35,701 nt of DNA. It comes from Geobacteraceae bacterium. Its GTDB lineage: Bacteria; Desulfobacterota; Desulfuromonadia; Geobacterales; Pseudopelobacteraceae. This document shows positions 14,076 through 23,544 of the stretch, one piece after another (position 1 is the first letter of the stretch; every line of letters begins with the position of its first letter). The position numbers were made by a program, and so were the translations under genes. The DNA is taken from positions 1 through 35,701 of the forward strand of contig JAJTBI010000023.1 of the NCBI GenBank assembly GCA_021286935.1. Reading direction: 5' to 3'. The notes below the pieces were generated by a model. It had not been told where the DNA came from. It searched no databases and saw nothing but the letters and a program-made list of their open reading frames with translations.

Positions 14076-15002
14076 ATGAAATTATCCAACCTTTTGATCA
14101 ACCTGAAAAACCCGATTGACGCCTTTAGCGCTACACCGGCCCAGATTGAGCGGATCAGGCAGACACTGCCGGAGACGGAGATTATGCTGGCCACCGGCAA
14201 AGACCAGTTTCTGGAGCTGCTGCCCCGTGCCGAATACGGTCTGGTCTGGAACTTCAAGACCGCCTGGTATCAGCAGGCCCCAAACCTGAAAGCGCTGTTT
14301 ACCCCGGCAGCGGGCAAGGACTGGATGGAACCTGAGCCCACGGGACGGGTTCGTACGTTCTACGGTAGTTTTCATGGCCGGATCATGCGGGAGAGTCTGC
14401 TCTCGATGATGCTCTGGTTCAGTCGCAGTCTGGGGCAGTCAGCGCGGGATCAGGAGCAAAAGGTCTGGGGACGTAACAGCTACAGCTCTAACCAGGCCCT
14501 GTTTGGCAGACGGGTGTTGATTATCGGCTGCGGTAGTCTGGGCTGTTCCGCTGCCGAACTGTTCAAGGCGTTCGGCATGCAGGTGGTGGGGGTCAGGCGG
14601 ACAGCCATGGTCACACCGCCTCCCTGTATTGATCGAATGATCACCTTTGACCAACTGTCTGAAGAACTGCCCCTGGCAGATCATATTGTGCTGTTGCTAC
14701 CGGGCGGGCCGGAGACCGGAGGTCTTATTACGGCTAAGCATTTTAAGGCTATGAAGCCGGGGGCGGTTCTGTACAACCTGGGACGGGGGAACTGCTATTG
14801 TGAGGCAGATCTACTGGCTGCCCTGCAGCATGGACCGCTGGCCGGTGCCGGTCTGGACGTGTTTGCCGAAGAGCCCCTTCCGGCATCCTCTCCCTTGTGG
14901 GAACAGCCCAATCTGCTGATCACTCCCCATTCCAGCGCCATCAGCCGGGAGTATCTGGATCTGTTTATTGATGAGTGGCTGCAGCGGCTGGCCTCTCTCT
15001 GA
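14076..15002 (+). CDS. D-isomer-specific 2-hydroxyacid dehydrogenase family protein
   Basis: This is a predicted NAD(P)-dependent oxidoreductase acting on 2-hydroxy or 2-keto acids. The ATG at 14076 has GAGGGAGA upstream and gives 308 residues. A poorly conserved N-terminal substrate domain leads to a Rossmann domain with GCGSLG (nucleotide loop). Catalytic positions follow: Arg in NLGRGNCYCE, Glu in DVFAEEPLP, and His in ITPHSSA. The short N-terminal half and the RESLLSMMLWFSRSL helix place it nearer the GhrA-like branch than phosphoglycerate dehydrogenase. The substrate cannot be told from sequence. It is followed by gyrA after 91 bases. Confidence 0.88.
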   Translation: MKLSNLLINLKNPIDAFSATPAQIERIRQTLPETEIMLATGKDQFLELLPRAEYGLVWNFKTAWYQQAPNLKALFTPAAGKDWMEPEPTGRVRTFYGSFHGRIMRESLLSMMLWFSRSLGQSARDQEQKVWGRNSYSSNQALFGRRVLIIGCGSLGCSAAELFKAFGMQVVGVRRTAMVTPPPCIDRMITFDQLSEELPLADHIVLLLPGGPETGGLITAKHFKAMKPGAVLYNLGRGNCYCEADLLAALQHGPLAGAGLDVFAEEPLPASSPLWEQPNLLITPHSSAISREYLDLFIDEWLQRLASL

Positions 15003-15093
15003 TCTCTTGAACGGCACGGTGTACAAGTGACAGAGGATGTGGTATAAATTTTCGCTTTTATAGCTTTAGATTCTACGCAGTGAAGGAACTCCC

Positions 15094-17640
15094 ATGCAGG
15101 AACAGGTAACGCAGAAGGTTGCAGTCAATATTGAAGATGAGATGAAGCGTTCTTACATGGACTATGCCATGTCGGTCATTGTCGGCCGGGCTCTGCCGGA
15201 TGTACGGGATGGCCTTAAGCCGGTACACCGCCGCTGTCTGTACGCCATGCACGACATGGGCAACGACTACAACAAGCCGTACAAGAAATCAGCAAGGGTA
15301 GTCGGTGACGTGATCGGTAAGTATCACCCCCACGGCGATACTGCCGTCTACGACACCATTGTACGGATGGCGCAGAACTTCTCGCTTCGTTATATGCTGG
15401 TGGATGGACAGGGTAACTTCGGTTCGGTGGATGGTGATAACCCGGCAGCCATGCGGTATACCGAAATCAGGATGAAGCAGCTTACCCACGAGCTGCTGGC
15501 CGATCTGGAAAAAGAGACCGTTCCCTTTACCCCCAACTACGATGAATCTCTCTCAGAACCGGCAGTGCTGCCGGCAAAGTTTCCCAACCTGCTGGTTAAC
15601 GGCTCAGCCGGTATTGCGGTTGGTATGGCCACCAACATCCCGCCCCACAACCTGGGTGAAGTGATTGATGCCATTATCGCCCTGATTCATAATCCTGATC
15701 TTTCCTATGAAGAGCTGCTTGAGATTGTGCCGGGACCGGATTTCCCCACCGGTGGTACCATCTATGGCCGTCAGGGAATCATTGACGGGTATGCCACCGG
15801 CCGCGGCGTGATTCAGGTTCGGGCCAAGGCCCATGTTGAGAACAGTAAAAAGAATGATCGTCAGTCCATCGTGGTGACCGAGATTCCCTATCAGGTCAAC
15901 AAGGCCCGCCTGATCACCAGTATTGCTGAGCTGGTCAAAGAAAAGAAGATCGAGGGAATCTCGGATCTGCGGGACGAATCTGACCGTGATGGTATGCGGA
16001 TTGTGGTGGATCTGAAGAAGGATGAAAATGCAGAAGTGCTGCTGAACCAGCTCTACAAGCATACCCAGATGCAGACCTCCTTCGGTATCAACATGCTGGC
16101 CATTGTCCACAACCGTCCCAAGCTGATGTCCCTGGCCGAGATGATGCACTACTTCATCGAACACCGCCGTGAGATGGTTACCAAGCGGACCCTGTTTGAA
16201 CTGAAGAAGGCCGAGGCGAGGGCCCATATCCTGGAAGGCCTCAAGATCGCGCTGGACTGGCTGGATGCGGTGATCGAGCTGATCCGTGAATCCAAGACCC
16301 CGCCAGAGGCCAAACTGGGTCTGATGGAAGGCCGTTTTGCTGATCCAGACTATCTGCAGCGGCTGAACCTGCCCCGCCCTGCCGGGTATGAGAAGGCGGT
16401 ACAGCTTTCAGAGATTCAGGCCCAGGCCATTCTGGAGATGCGTCTGCAGCGCCTGACCGGCCTTGAGCGGGATAAGATCATTTCCGAGTATGAGGATATC
16501 CTGCGTCTGATCGCCCGCCTGAAGGAGATCCTGGGGTCAGATGCCGAGATCATGAAGATCATTGTGGGCGAACTGACCGAGATCAAGGACCGTTTTGGCG
16601 ACAAGCGCCGCACCGAGATCGTACATCAGACTGCCGATATTTCTCTGGAAGATACCATTGAAGATGCTGAAATGGTGGTAACGGTCTCTCACACCGGCTA
16701 CATCAAGCGCAGCGCGGTTGATCTGTACCGTGCCCAGCGTCGGGGCGGCAAGGGTAAGACCGGCATGAAGACCCGTGAAGAGGATTTTGTGGAGCAGCTG
16801 TTCATCGCCTCCACCAAAGACTTCCTGCTGTTCTTCTCTGACATGGGCCGGGTCTACCGGATCAAGGTCTATGAGATCCCTGAAGGCAGCCGCACCACCA
16901 AGGGCAAGGCGGTGGTGAACCTGGTCAATGTCCAGGAAGGCGAGAAGATCACGGCGATTATGCCGGTCAAGGATCTGAACCGCGAAGACCTGTACCTGCT
17001 GATGGCAACCCGCAACGGCGTGGTCAAGAAGACCCCGCTGGTGGAGTATCTGAACATCCGTACCACCGGTATTAATGCGGTTAATCTGGATGAAGGGGAC
17101 AAACTGATTTCCGTTGCCCTGACCGATGGCCAGAAGGATGTTTTCCTGGCTTCGCGCCATGGCAAGGCGATCCGCTTCCCTGAGTCCGATGCCCGCCCCA
17201 TGGGCAGGGTCACCCGTGGTGTACGGGGTATGAACCTTGAGGCACGGGACGAGGTCATCGGTATGGAGGTGGTTGATCCAACCGCAACCGGCTCAACTAT
17301 CTTTACCCTGACCGAAAACGGGTTTGGCAAGCGGACCGATCTTGATGAGTATCGCGGTCAATCCCGCGGCGGCAAAGGCCTGATTACCATCAAGACCACT
17401 ACCCGTAACGGTCTGGTGGTCGGCGTAATGCAGGTTACTGACGAAAACCAGCTGATGGTTATCACGGACCAGGGTAAGATCCTGCGGGTGCCGGTGGCCG
17501 GCTTCTCAGTGATTGGCCGTAACACCCAGGGGGTCAGGGTGATGGTGACTGAAGAGCAGGAGAAGATCGTTGCCGTGGCCAAGCTGGCAGAACGGGATGA
17601 TGACGAAGGTCTGGAGCCGGAAGGTGAAGAAGAGGCCTGA
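15094..17640 (+). CDS. gyrA: DNA gyrase subunit A
   Basis: This is the breakage-rejoining subunit of gyrase, which with GyrB introduces negative supercoils. The 848 residues include the N-terminal winged-helix/tower domain with active-site Y122 (in [10 protein letters not shown]). The quinolone-determining region [10 protein letters not shown] carries T83 and D87. The C-terminal DNA-wrapping beta-pinwheel starts near residue 520, and its GyrA box QRRGGKG marks this as GyrA rather than ParC. The tail is acidic ([14 protein letters not shown]), as in many gyrases. Threonine at 83 is a natural alternative to serine, so no resistance should be inferred. The ATG follows AAGGA. Confidence 0.98.
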   Translation: MQEQVTQKVAVNIEDEMKRSYMDYAMSVIVGRALPDVRDGLKPVHRRCLYAMHDMGNDYNKPYKKSARVVGDVIGKYHPHGDTAVYDTIVRMAQNFSLRYMLVDGQGNFGSVDGDNPAAMRYTEIRMKQLTHELLADLEKETVPFTPNYDESLSEPAVLPAKFPNLLVNGSAGIAVGMATNIPPHNLGEVIDAIIALIHNPDLSYEELLEIVPGPDFPTGGTIYGRQGIIDGYATGRGVIQVRAKAHVENSKKNDRQSIVVTEIPYQVNKARLITSIAELVKEKKIEGISDLRDESDRDGMRIVVDLKKDENAEVLLNQLYKHTQMQTSFGINMLAIVHNRPKLMSLAEMMHYFIEHRREMVTKRTLFELKKAEARAHILEGLKIALDWLDAVIELIRESKTPPEAKLGLMEGRFADPDYLQRLNLPRPAGYEKAVQLSEIQAQAILEMRLQRLTGLERDKIISEYEDILRLIARLKEILGSDAEIMKIIVGELTEIKDRFGDKRRTEIVHQTADISLEDTIEDAEMVVTVSHTGYIKRSAVDLYRAQRRGGKGKTGMKTREEDFVEQLFIASTKDFLLFFSDMGRVYRIKVYEIPEGSRTTKGKAVVNLVNVQEGEKITAIMPVKDLNREDLYLLMATRNGVVKKTPLVEYLNIRTTGINAVNLDEGDKLISVALTDGQKDVFLASRHGKAIRFPESDARPMGRVTRGVRGMNLEARDEVIGMEVVDPTATGSTIFTLTENGFGKRTDLDEYRGQSRGGKGLITIKTTTRNGLVVGVMQVTDENQLMVITDQGKILRVPVAGFSVIGRNTQGVRVMVTEEQEKIVAVAKLAERDDDEGLEPEGEEEA

Positions 17641-17644
17641 GCCA

Positions 17645-19240
17645 ATGGAGCTGACCGCAGGTGCCCGCCTGCGTACGGTCGATACCAGTTATCGTGAGCG
17701 GCGGCGCATTATCCGGCTGCTTGACTTTCTGACCCGTGATCAGTTGACCCGCGACCAGTTGGAGCGAATCGGCCGCCGCCTGCAAAAATCAGGTCGGCGG
17801 GCCCTGCCGCCGCTGGTGCGGCGACTCTGGCGTGAACAGGATCATGAACGGCTCTACCGCTATACCTGCATGCTGGATTTCTTTGATGCCACCTCCTGGC
17901 TGGATCAGCTGGTAACACTGACCCTTAAACGCCGTGATCTTGCAGATGAAGGCAGATTGCCGCTGCTGGAAATTCTGCAGGATTATGGCATTGATGTAAC
18001 CTCCCCGCCATTTTCCCGCGATGATGTAAGCAGTGCCACCCTGAACAGCTTCCTTGACACCTGCCTGCAGGAAGGGGCCTGGGGTATGGTCCGTTTTATG
18101 GACCGTTTCCTGAATGCGGATGAAATTCTGCGGGATCAGTTGATCCGCCGGCTTGGCAGCCGGTCTGATCATGGTGCTGAAGCAGCAGCGTTACTGCGGA
18201 TGCTGGCCTATTTTGAGTATAGCGAAGTGGCAACCCTGGCAGTGGAAAGCCTGGGCACCCTGCGCCACGGCTGCGCCGTGGCGGTACTACAGTCTCTGAA
18301 CTGTCTGACGGTTGAGGGACTTGAGGAACAGGTGAACCGTAGTATCCGGCGGTTGGGATTCCTTGGCATCAATCAGCCTGAACCGTTAGGTGCCCTGTTT
18401 GCAGAGCCGGTTGCCCTGATTACGGCACAGGCAACTCCACTGGACTGCTACGGAGTACGCACGGTCTGGTTCTCCTGGGAGATTGCTGATGGCTCCCTGG
18501 CCGGTCTGGTACTGCAGCTGGGGGAACATGACGGCGTACGCCATGCCGTGGCATCACGTTTCCAGAGCCGACAAGAACATGATGATTATCTGGATGAAGT
18601 CAATGCAGAAGAAGGGCTGTTTCCGGTAGGGCTGCCCTACGTTGTAAACCTGTTACGGGATGCCTTGCAGCAAAGCATTGAACGCAGTTTTTATCTGCCG
18701 CCTGACCTGTATGCCTGCCGCTACCTGTTTGGGCAAACTGACCTGCGTCCTGCTGATTATGTACCGGGGTTTCCGGTTGAACTGCTTGATGGACTGATTG
18801 AGCGGATGGCCTCGCTGCTGTCAGGCTGCGAAGAACTGCTGGATGAACCGTTTTTTGAAGGCTGGCTCTTTACCGATCCACTGATTTATGAGCTTGCAGA
18901 ACAATGCGGCACCGTTCCGTTGGGCAGCTGTTCAGAAGAAACACAACAGCTGGTGATTGAGCGTTTTTGTACCGAATTGATTGAACCGGATAAACCGGCT
19001 TTGTTGCGTCGGCTGCTATTAACCGCAGACTTTATGGTGCAGACCGATTGCCGTAAACGATCGGTTCAAAAAGTTTTGGCCCTTGGGCTGAGTCTGGCAG
19101 GATCTGCATTACCGTTGAGCCGCCATCCGTTTATCAGTCGATTGGGATTTGACAGCATTGAGATGGCTCGACAGGCACTGGTTGAAGGGTTTGACCCGCG
19201 TAAGAATCTTGCCTACGATGATGATGAGGAGTGGGAATGA
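17645..19240 (+). CDS. Helical-repeat (HEAT-like) protein of unknown function
   Basis: The ATG at 17645 lies four bases after the gyrA stop and gives 531 residues, ending in an ATGA overlap with gpsA. The sequence is nearly all amphipathic helix. HEAT-like stretches such as LPLLEILQDYGI, AAALLRMLAYFEYSEVATLAVESLGTL and HGCAVAVLQSLNCL fall at about residues 90-240. A mixed alpha/beta region (about 260-340) carries HDGVRHAVASRF. There is no signal peptide, membrane helix or catalytic motif. The start has a short tandem TRDQLTRDQL. Co-transcription with gyrA and gpsA is likely from spacing alone. I cannot assign a function; a scaffold role is the usual guess for this fold. Confidence 0.82.
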   Translation: MELTAGARLRTVDTSYRERRRIIRLLDFLTRDQLTRDQLERIGRRLQKSGRRALPPLVRRLWREQDHERLYRYTCMLDFFDATSWLDQLVTLTLKRRDLADEGRLPLLEILQDYGIDVTSPPFSRDDVSSATLNSFLDTCLQEGAWGMVRFMDRFLNADEILRDQLIRRLGSRSDHGAEAAALLRMLAYFEYSEVATLAVESLGTLRHGCAVAVLQSLNCLTVEGLEEQVNRSIRRLGFLGINQPEPLGALFAEPVALITAQATPLDCYGVRTVWFSWEIADGSLAGLVLQLGEHDGVRHAVASRFQSRQEHDDYLDEVNAEEGLFPVGLPYVVNLLRDALQQSIERSFYLPPDLYACRYLFGQTDLRPADYVPGFPVELLDGLIERMASLLSGCEELLDEPFFEGWLFTDPLIYELAEQCGTVPLGSCSEETQQLVIERFCTELIEPDKPALLRRLLLTADFMVQTDCRKRSVQKVLALGLSLAGSALPLSRHPFISRLGFDSIEMARQALVEGFDPRKNLAYDDDEEWE

Positions 19241-20238
19241 AGATCGGGGTGATCGGAGCAGGTAGCTGGGGTACTGCCCTGGCCAATGTGGTTGCTGCAA
19301 ATGGGCATGATACGACGTTGTGGGCCTATGAGCCGGAACTGGTTGCCGGAATGTCTGCAACCCGGATCAACCATCTCTTTTTGCCCGACATTAAGCTGCA
19401 TCCAGGGTTGCAGTATACCGGCAGCCTTGCAGAGGCCGCACAGGGGGCAGAGCTGGTGTTGCTGGTAACCCCTACCCAGGTCATGCGCGGCGTACTTGCC
19501 AGCCTGCTGACCGAGCTTGCCTCCACCGCCGTATTGGCAAGCGCCTCAAAAGGGATTGAGCTGGGCACCCTTTGCACCGTATCGCAGATTTGCAGTCAGG
19601 TACTGGGTGATGCAGTACAGGGGCGCTTTGTTGCCCTGTCCGGCCCCACCTTTGCCAAAGAGGTGGCGCTGGGGCTGCCCTCTCTGATTGTTGCCGGATC
19701 AACCAATCAAATCGCTGCTCATACGGTTCAGGCTGCCTTCAGTAATCCGGTTTTCCGGGTCTATACCAGTGATGATGCCATCGGTGTTGAATTGGGCGGG
19801 GCGGTTAAAAACGTGATCGCCATTGCAGCCGGCATCAGTGATGGCCTGGGATTTGGTCATAATACCAGGGCCGCCCTGATTACCCGCGGCCTGGCAGAGA
19901 TGAAACGTCTGGGACGGGCCATGGGGGCCCAGGATGCTACCTTTGCCGGTCTGGCCGGCATGGGAGACCTGGTGCTGACCTGTACCGGTGATCTTTCCCG
20001 TAACCGTACCGTAGGCGTTAAACTGGGACAGGGTCAGACGCTGGAAACTATCATGGCAGAGATGCGGATGGTGGCTGAAGGGGTTAAGTCTGCTGAATCA
20101 GTCAATGCCCTGGCCCGGCGTCTTGGTGTGGAGATGCCGATTACCGAGAAGGTCTATGAAATTCTTTATGGTAATAAACCGGCCCGACAGGCCGTACTGG
20201 AGCTGATGTCCCGCGACCTGAAACCGGAACAGGCCTGA
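19237..20238 (+). CDS. gpsA: Glycerol-3-phosphate dehydrogenase [NAD(P)+]
   Basis: This cytoplasmic enzyme reduces dihydroxyacetone phosphate to sn-glycerol 3-phosphate for phospholipid synthesis. The 333 residues match GpsA length. The dinucleotide loop GAGSWGTALA is at 7-16. Family motifs follow: SGPTFAKEVA, the catalytic-lysine region GGAVKNVIAIAAGISDGLGF, NTRAALITRGL, and GLAGMGDLVLTCTGDLSRNR. The ATG at 19237 overlaps the upstream stop as ATGA, with GAGGAG at good distance; a GTG two codons earlier is less likely. The 3' end may be overlapped by a small gene on the other strand. Confidence 0.97.
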   Translation: MKIGVIGAGSWGTALANVVAANGHDTTLWAYEPELVAGMSATRINHLFLPDIKLHPGLQYTGSLAEAAQGAELVLLVTPTQVMRGVLASLLTELASTAVLASASKGIELGTLCTVSQICSQVLGDAVQGRFVALSGPTFAKEVALGLPSLIVAGSTNQIAAHTVQAAFSNPVFRVYTSDDAIGVELGGAVKNVIAIAAGISDGLGFGHNTRAALITRGLAEMKRLGRAMGAQDATFAGLAGMGDLVLTCTGDLSRNRTVGVKLGQGQTLETIMAEMRMVAEGVKSAESVNALARRLGVEMPITEKVYEILYGNKPARQAVLELMSRDLKPEQA

Positions 20239-20366
20239 GTAGCCCGTGCTTTTGCCCGTTGTTTACCGGCAGCGGTCAACAGGCCGGCACCCTGCAGGAG
20301 ATCACCAACTGTCCATATCCCACCAGCAACTACAATCACCCCGCCCATAAAAACCATCGGTTCCAT
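20166..20366 (-). CDS. Possible small membrane protein, antisense to the gpsA 3' end
   Basis: The ATG at 20366 has AAGGAGG six bases upstream, one of the best ribosome binding sites in the window. The 66-residue product starts with a hydrophobic helix (MVFMGGVIVVAGGIWTVGDLL, about 4-24) followed by a basic, low-complexity tail. The last ~24 codons run antisense to gpsA, which casts doubt on the true 3' end. It lies 92 bases downstream of motB on the same strand. I see no family resemblance. It could be a real small membrane protein or a chance frame behind a good translation signal. Confidence 0.42.
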   Translation of the reverse strand: MEPMVFMGGVIVVAGGIWTVGDLLQGAGLLTAAGKQRAKARATQACSGFRSRDISSSTACRAGLLP

Positions 20367-20458
20367 AGTACGCCTCCTTTTGCTTTAGGAGACGATACCA
20401 TAGGGCTATGACACAATATGTCCTTTTGGGAATCTGCTGATCAGTTTTGCTGCAAAAT

Positions 20459-21274
20459 TCAGGGTTCGCCCTGCTCGGCATCGCCTGAAAGCAGCACAAT
20501 ATCAACGCGGCGATTCTTGGCGCGACCTTCAGCGGTAGTGTTTTCTGTTGTGGGACGGAACTCTCCGTAACCTGTTGCAGACAACTTGCCCGGTTCAACA
20601 TCGTAGTTCTTCTGCAGATAGCGCAGCACATTGGTTGCGCGGGAGACGGACAGCTCCCAGTTGGAAGGGAATACAGGGGTACTGATAGGGATATTGTCGG
20701 TATGACCTTCAACCCGTAGCGGGTTGGAATATTCCGTCATCGCCTCAAGGATCGTATTAAGCAGCTGGTAGCCTGCAGGCTTGATCACGGCAGAGCCTGA
20801 ATCAAAAAAACCGGCCTCTTTAAGGCTCACCACCAAACCACGCCGGGTAATCCCGATGGTGACCTTGTTCTGTGCGCCATGCTTGATCAGATAGGCCTCA
20901 ATGGCGGACTGAATCTCTTTAAACTCTTTTTCTTCTGCCTTGCCTTTGCCGCGCCCCTTTTCCATCCCCCCCTGCCTGGGACCGGCCGGAGGCATCTTGT
21001 TAATCATGGGAATAACAGCCATTTCAGGTTTTATGGCAGGTATCGGCTTGATGTCCTGAGACTGCAAAACACCCTTTTGCCCAGCTGCTGCCTGGGTGGA
21101 ATAACCAAATGATTCCCTGAGTGATGCTGCTACCTCCTCAACCTTTTTCTTGTCGGTCTGGGACATGGCGTACATGGTAACGAACACGGCAAACAGCAGG
21201 GTAATGAAGTCTGCATAGGAAACCAGCCATCGTTCGTGGTTCGCGTGCTTTTCAGGTTCTTTTTTCAGCGCCAC
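20459..21274 (-). CDS. motB: Flagellar motor stator protein MotB
   Basis: This is the peptidoglycan-anchored stator subunit that pairs with MotA to drive flagellar rotation. The 271-residue protein has a short basic N-terminus, one membrane helix (about 18-38) containing SYADFITLLFAVF with the ion-carrying D22, and a Lys/Gly-rich linker. The OmpA-like domain (about 150-262) carries VEGHTDNIPI, NWELSVSRATNVLRYL and GYGEFRPT...NRRVDIVL. The YADF context is typical of proton-driven stators. It begins 11 bases after the motA stop. Confidence 0.95.
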   Translation of the reverse strand: MALKKEPEKHANHERWLVSYADFITLLFAVFVTMYAMSQTDKKKVEEVAASLRESFGYSTQAAAGQKGVLQSQDIKPIPAIKPEMAVIPMINKMPPAGPRQGGMEKGRGKGKAEEKEFKEIQSAIEAYLIKHGAQNKVTIGITRRGLVVSLKEAGFFDSGSAVIKPAGYQLLNTILEAMTEYSNPLRVEGHTDNIPISTPVFPSNWELSVSRATNVLRYLQKNYDVEPGKLSATGYGEFRPTTENTTAEGRAKNRRVDIVLLSGDAEQGEP

Positions 21275-21285
21275 GCAGCAGGCTC

Positions 21286-22035
21286 CTAGTGTTCTTCACC
21301 GGCAAAGGCCTTCAGCTTTTGCTCGATAAAGTGGGGGTTCTCACCGTTTTGGATAGCGATCAGACCTTCAACAATCATAACCCGCCGCAGCACTTCTTCC
21401 TTCATCCGAATCTTGATTTTAGAGCCGATCGGCAGGCAGATAATGTTGGCGGTCATCAGGCCGTAGATGGTGGCAACGAAGGCGGCCGCAATACCGGCGC
21501 CCAGTTTTGAGGTGTCGGACAAGTTACCCATAACGTGGATCAGACCGAGCACGGCACCGATAATACCGATGGTGGGGGAGTAGCCGCCGGCTGCCTCAAA
21601 AAACTCAACCGAGTGTTTTTTATGATCCTCGTAGGCCATAATTTCAGCCTCAAGGGTCTCACGCAGTTTTTGGGGGTCAATACCGTCAACCACCAATGAG
21701 ATCCCCTTTTTGATAAAAGGATCTTTGGCGTTCTGAGCTTCCTGTTCCAGTGAGATCAGGCCATTACGACGGGCCTTGGTGGCGTAGCCGATGATATCCT
21801 TGACCACAGCCTCAGGATCAACCTTGGGGGGGAGGAAGGCGGTCTTGATATCCTTGAATCCATTGATACAGGCTTTAAGCGGAAACGAGATGAAAACAGC
21901 GCCAAAGGTACCACCCAGCACGATCATGGCTGAGGTGGGAGAGATCAGGGCGCCAATATGCACCCCTTCCAGCACGGCACCACCAAATACAGCACCAAAG
22001 CCGAGAATAATACCAATAATTGTTGCTAAATCCAT
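21286..22035 (-). CDS. motA: Flagellar motor stator protein MotA
   Basis: This is the four-helix membrane stator subunit forming the ion channel with MotB and touching the rotor through its cytoplasmic loop. The 249-residue protein has helices at about 3-22, 30-50, 150-172 and 182-205. The cytoplasmic loop has ARRNGLISLE, which holds the rotor-interacting basic and acidic residues. The channel-lining prolines lie in GGYSPTIGIIGAVLGLI and ANIICLPIGSKI. It starts 3 bases after the stop of the flbD-like gene and is followed by motB, so the three genes form one operon. Confidence 0.95.
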   Translation of the reverse strand: MDLATIIGIILGFGAVFGGAVLEGVHIGALISPTSAMIVLGGTFGAVFISFPLKACINGFKDIKTAFLPPKVDPEAVVKDIIGYATKARRNGLISLEQEAQNAKDPFIKKGISLVVDGIDPQKLRETLEAEIMAYEDHKKHSVEFFEAAGGYSPTIGIIGAVLGLIHVMGNLSDTSKLGAGIAAAFVATIYGLMTANIICLPIGSKIKIRMKEEVLRRVMIVEGLIAIQNGENPHFIEQKLKAFAGEEH

Positions 22036-22038
22036 AGA

Positions 22039-22356
22039 TCAGATGTCCTGGCGGTGGAGTGGTTGTAGTGCTGCTTTGGTGTTGGCGTTAAGAAAATGCT
22101 CACTCTCGCTACGATGATACTGAGCGTTGCGCTGCCGCCGCAAGTAGGCTCGACCGTTGGGAACGGCTGCAGAACGTCTGAGTATCTTTGTCCTAAAGGC
22201 AATGATCCGATTGAGAATAACCTGGCAATGCTCACGAACCAGAAAGTGATGACCATTAAATAGGGTAATCACTGTGTCAGGGGTCTCTTCGACACTGACG
22301 ATATGGTCAGGGTTCAGAAACATGGTTTGCCGGTCCAAGCGGGTGACCAAGATCAT
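22039..22356 (-). CDS. flbD: FlbD/SwrD-family flagellar protein with long C-terminal tail
   Basis: The first ~60 residues match the small FlbD family found in flagellar operons: MILVTRLDRQTMFLNPDHI, then VEETPDTVITLFNGHHFLV. Family members are usually 60-80 residues and, in Bacillus (SwrD), increase flagellar motor power. This one is 105 residues because of a basic, glutamine/histidine-rich extension from about residue 60. The extension might be real or might result from a frameshift that removed the normal stop. It has a good AGAGGA site and lies directly before motA, consistent with a stator-related role. Confidence 0.82.
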   Translation of the reverse strand: MILVTRLDRQTMFLNPDHIVSVEETPDTVITLFNGHHFLVREHCQVILNRIIAFRTKILRRSAAVPNGRAYLRRQRNAQYHRSESEHFLNANTKAALQPLHRQDI

Positions 22357-22449
22357 GTAATCCTCTATTTTTATTTTTCGCTAACAATATCAAACAACTG
22401 GATCTGGTCAAGCTTTTTCGGCGGATCATGTGGCAGGTACCGCGCATAA

Positions 22450-23544
22450 TCAGGCCAGCATGGCGTCTATCGCATCAAAACTTATATACTTTTCGGCAAT
22501 TGAGTTAATAAGTTCAATCTTTTCCGTATCGTCAGGCCCGATTTTAGAAACGTGCTCCCGCAGGCGGTAGTAAACCTGTGAGGTGGTGTCCTCAATTCTG
22601 ATGTAGGGAATATTGCTGTCCACCAGAATCCGCTGGGTAATGTCCGACATTGGCGCATGACCGGCAATAATCAGCCCTGCCAGGCGTTGGCGAAATTCCG
22701 GAATATGGTGCAGGGATGAGGCGGTGACAATCAGCTCATCGCGGGAGCTGGTCACAATCAGCAGGGTTGATTCTTCCAGACTGTCAATCACCCGCTGGGA
22801 AGAGGCGGCACCCAGCTGGATCGTATGGCAGATCCGGCTGCGATCCGCAGGATCACCATGGAGCGGCAATTCAAGCAGTTCACCAACATGTTGCAGGGTT
22901 GGATCAGCCAGAATCGGTGAATAATCAAAAGCGCTGCTCACCAGCAGATCCTGGCTTTGGAACGCCTTCCGCAGGTAGGCCATGGACCGCTCACGTTTTT
23001 CCGGCACCAGCTTGTTGGCCATAATCACCCGCACCTTGGCCTGTTCCCGGGCATACAGGGCCAGATTCAGTTCCACTGCATCGATCACGTTGCCGATGCC
23101 GCCGCCGGTTACCATTAAGACCGGAGCATCCAGCATGGCAGCCACCTGGGCGTTGTTCACCCCCACCACCGAACCAACACCGCCATGCCCGGCTCCTTCA
23201 ATGATCAGGAAATCAAGATGCTGTTCCAGTTCTGCACAGGCCTTGAGAATAGCCTGACGCGGTGCCTGTGGATCAACCTTGCCATCCAGAAACTGGCGGG
23301 TTGAGCCAGGGGTCAGGGTCATGGGGGACATCAGATGGGCAAACTCATCCATGCCAAAGACACTGGAAAACATGGCGGCATCCTTGTCCATGGTCAGGCC
23401 GCGGTACTGGATGCATTTGGGGCCGATCGGTTTCATAAAACCGACTCGACGGTATTTTTGACGGGCCAGATGCATCAAGGAGAGCGAGATGGTGGTCTTA
23501 CCGCAATGCTGGCCGGTTGCACCGACAAAGATCTTTCTACACAT
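22450..23544 (-). CDS. P-loop protein with DRTGG domain (phosphotransacetylase N-terminal-like)
   Basis: The ATG at 23544 has GGAGGTG upstream and gives 364 residues. Residues 1-200 form a BioD/CobB-like P-loop domain with Walker A GATGQHCGKTT (8-18), the FMKPIGPK strand-loop, and LIIEGAGHGGVGSVVG. A DRTGG-type regulatory domain follows (about 215-325: VIDSLEESTLLIVTSSRDEL and LAGLIIAGHAPMSDIT). This is the layout of the N-terminal half of long phosphotransacetylases, without the catalytic acetyltransferase domain. Free-standing versions have no settled function; an ATP-dependent amide-forming or sensing role is inferred. It overlaps the PilZ gene by 8 bases, suggesting coupled production. 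Confidence 0.85.
   Translation of the reverse strand: MCRKIFVGATGQHCGKTTISLSLMHLARQKYRRVGFMKPIGPKCIQYRGLTMDKDAAMFSSVFGMDEFAHLMSPMTLTPGSTRQFLDGKVDPQAPRQAILKACAELEQHLDFLIIEGAGHGGVGSVVGVNNAQVAAMLDAPVLMVTGGGIGNVIDAVELNLALYAREQAKVRVIMANKLVPEKRERSMAYLRKAFQSQDLLVSSAFDYSPILADPTLQHVGELLELPLHGDPADRSRICHTIQLGAASSQRVIDSLEESTLLIVTSSRDELIVTASSLHHIPEFRQRLAGLIIAGHAPMSDITQRILVDSNIPYIRIEDTTSQVYYRLREHVSKIGPDDTEKIELINSIAEKYISFDAIDAMLA

Noticed and set aside
15337..15351. Thr at GyrA position 83 as a quinolone-resistance mutation
   Set aside because: Threonine is the natural residue at this site in many bacteria, so it cannot be read as an acquired change.
15604..16227. Long minus-strand open frame opposite gyrA, and similar long frames opposite other genes
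   Set aside because: Shadow frames produced by the codon pattern of the real genes; no ribosome binding site and no protein-like motifs.
20459..22035. ExbB/ExbD or sodium-type stator instead of MotA/MotB
   Set aside because: The MotA loop, the MotB OmpA-like domain and the adjacent flbD-type gene identify a flagellar stator; the YADF context fits proton-type MotB.
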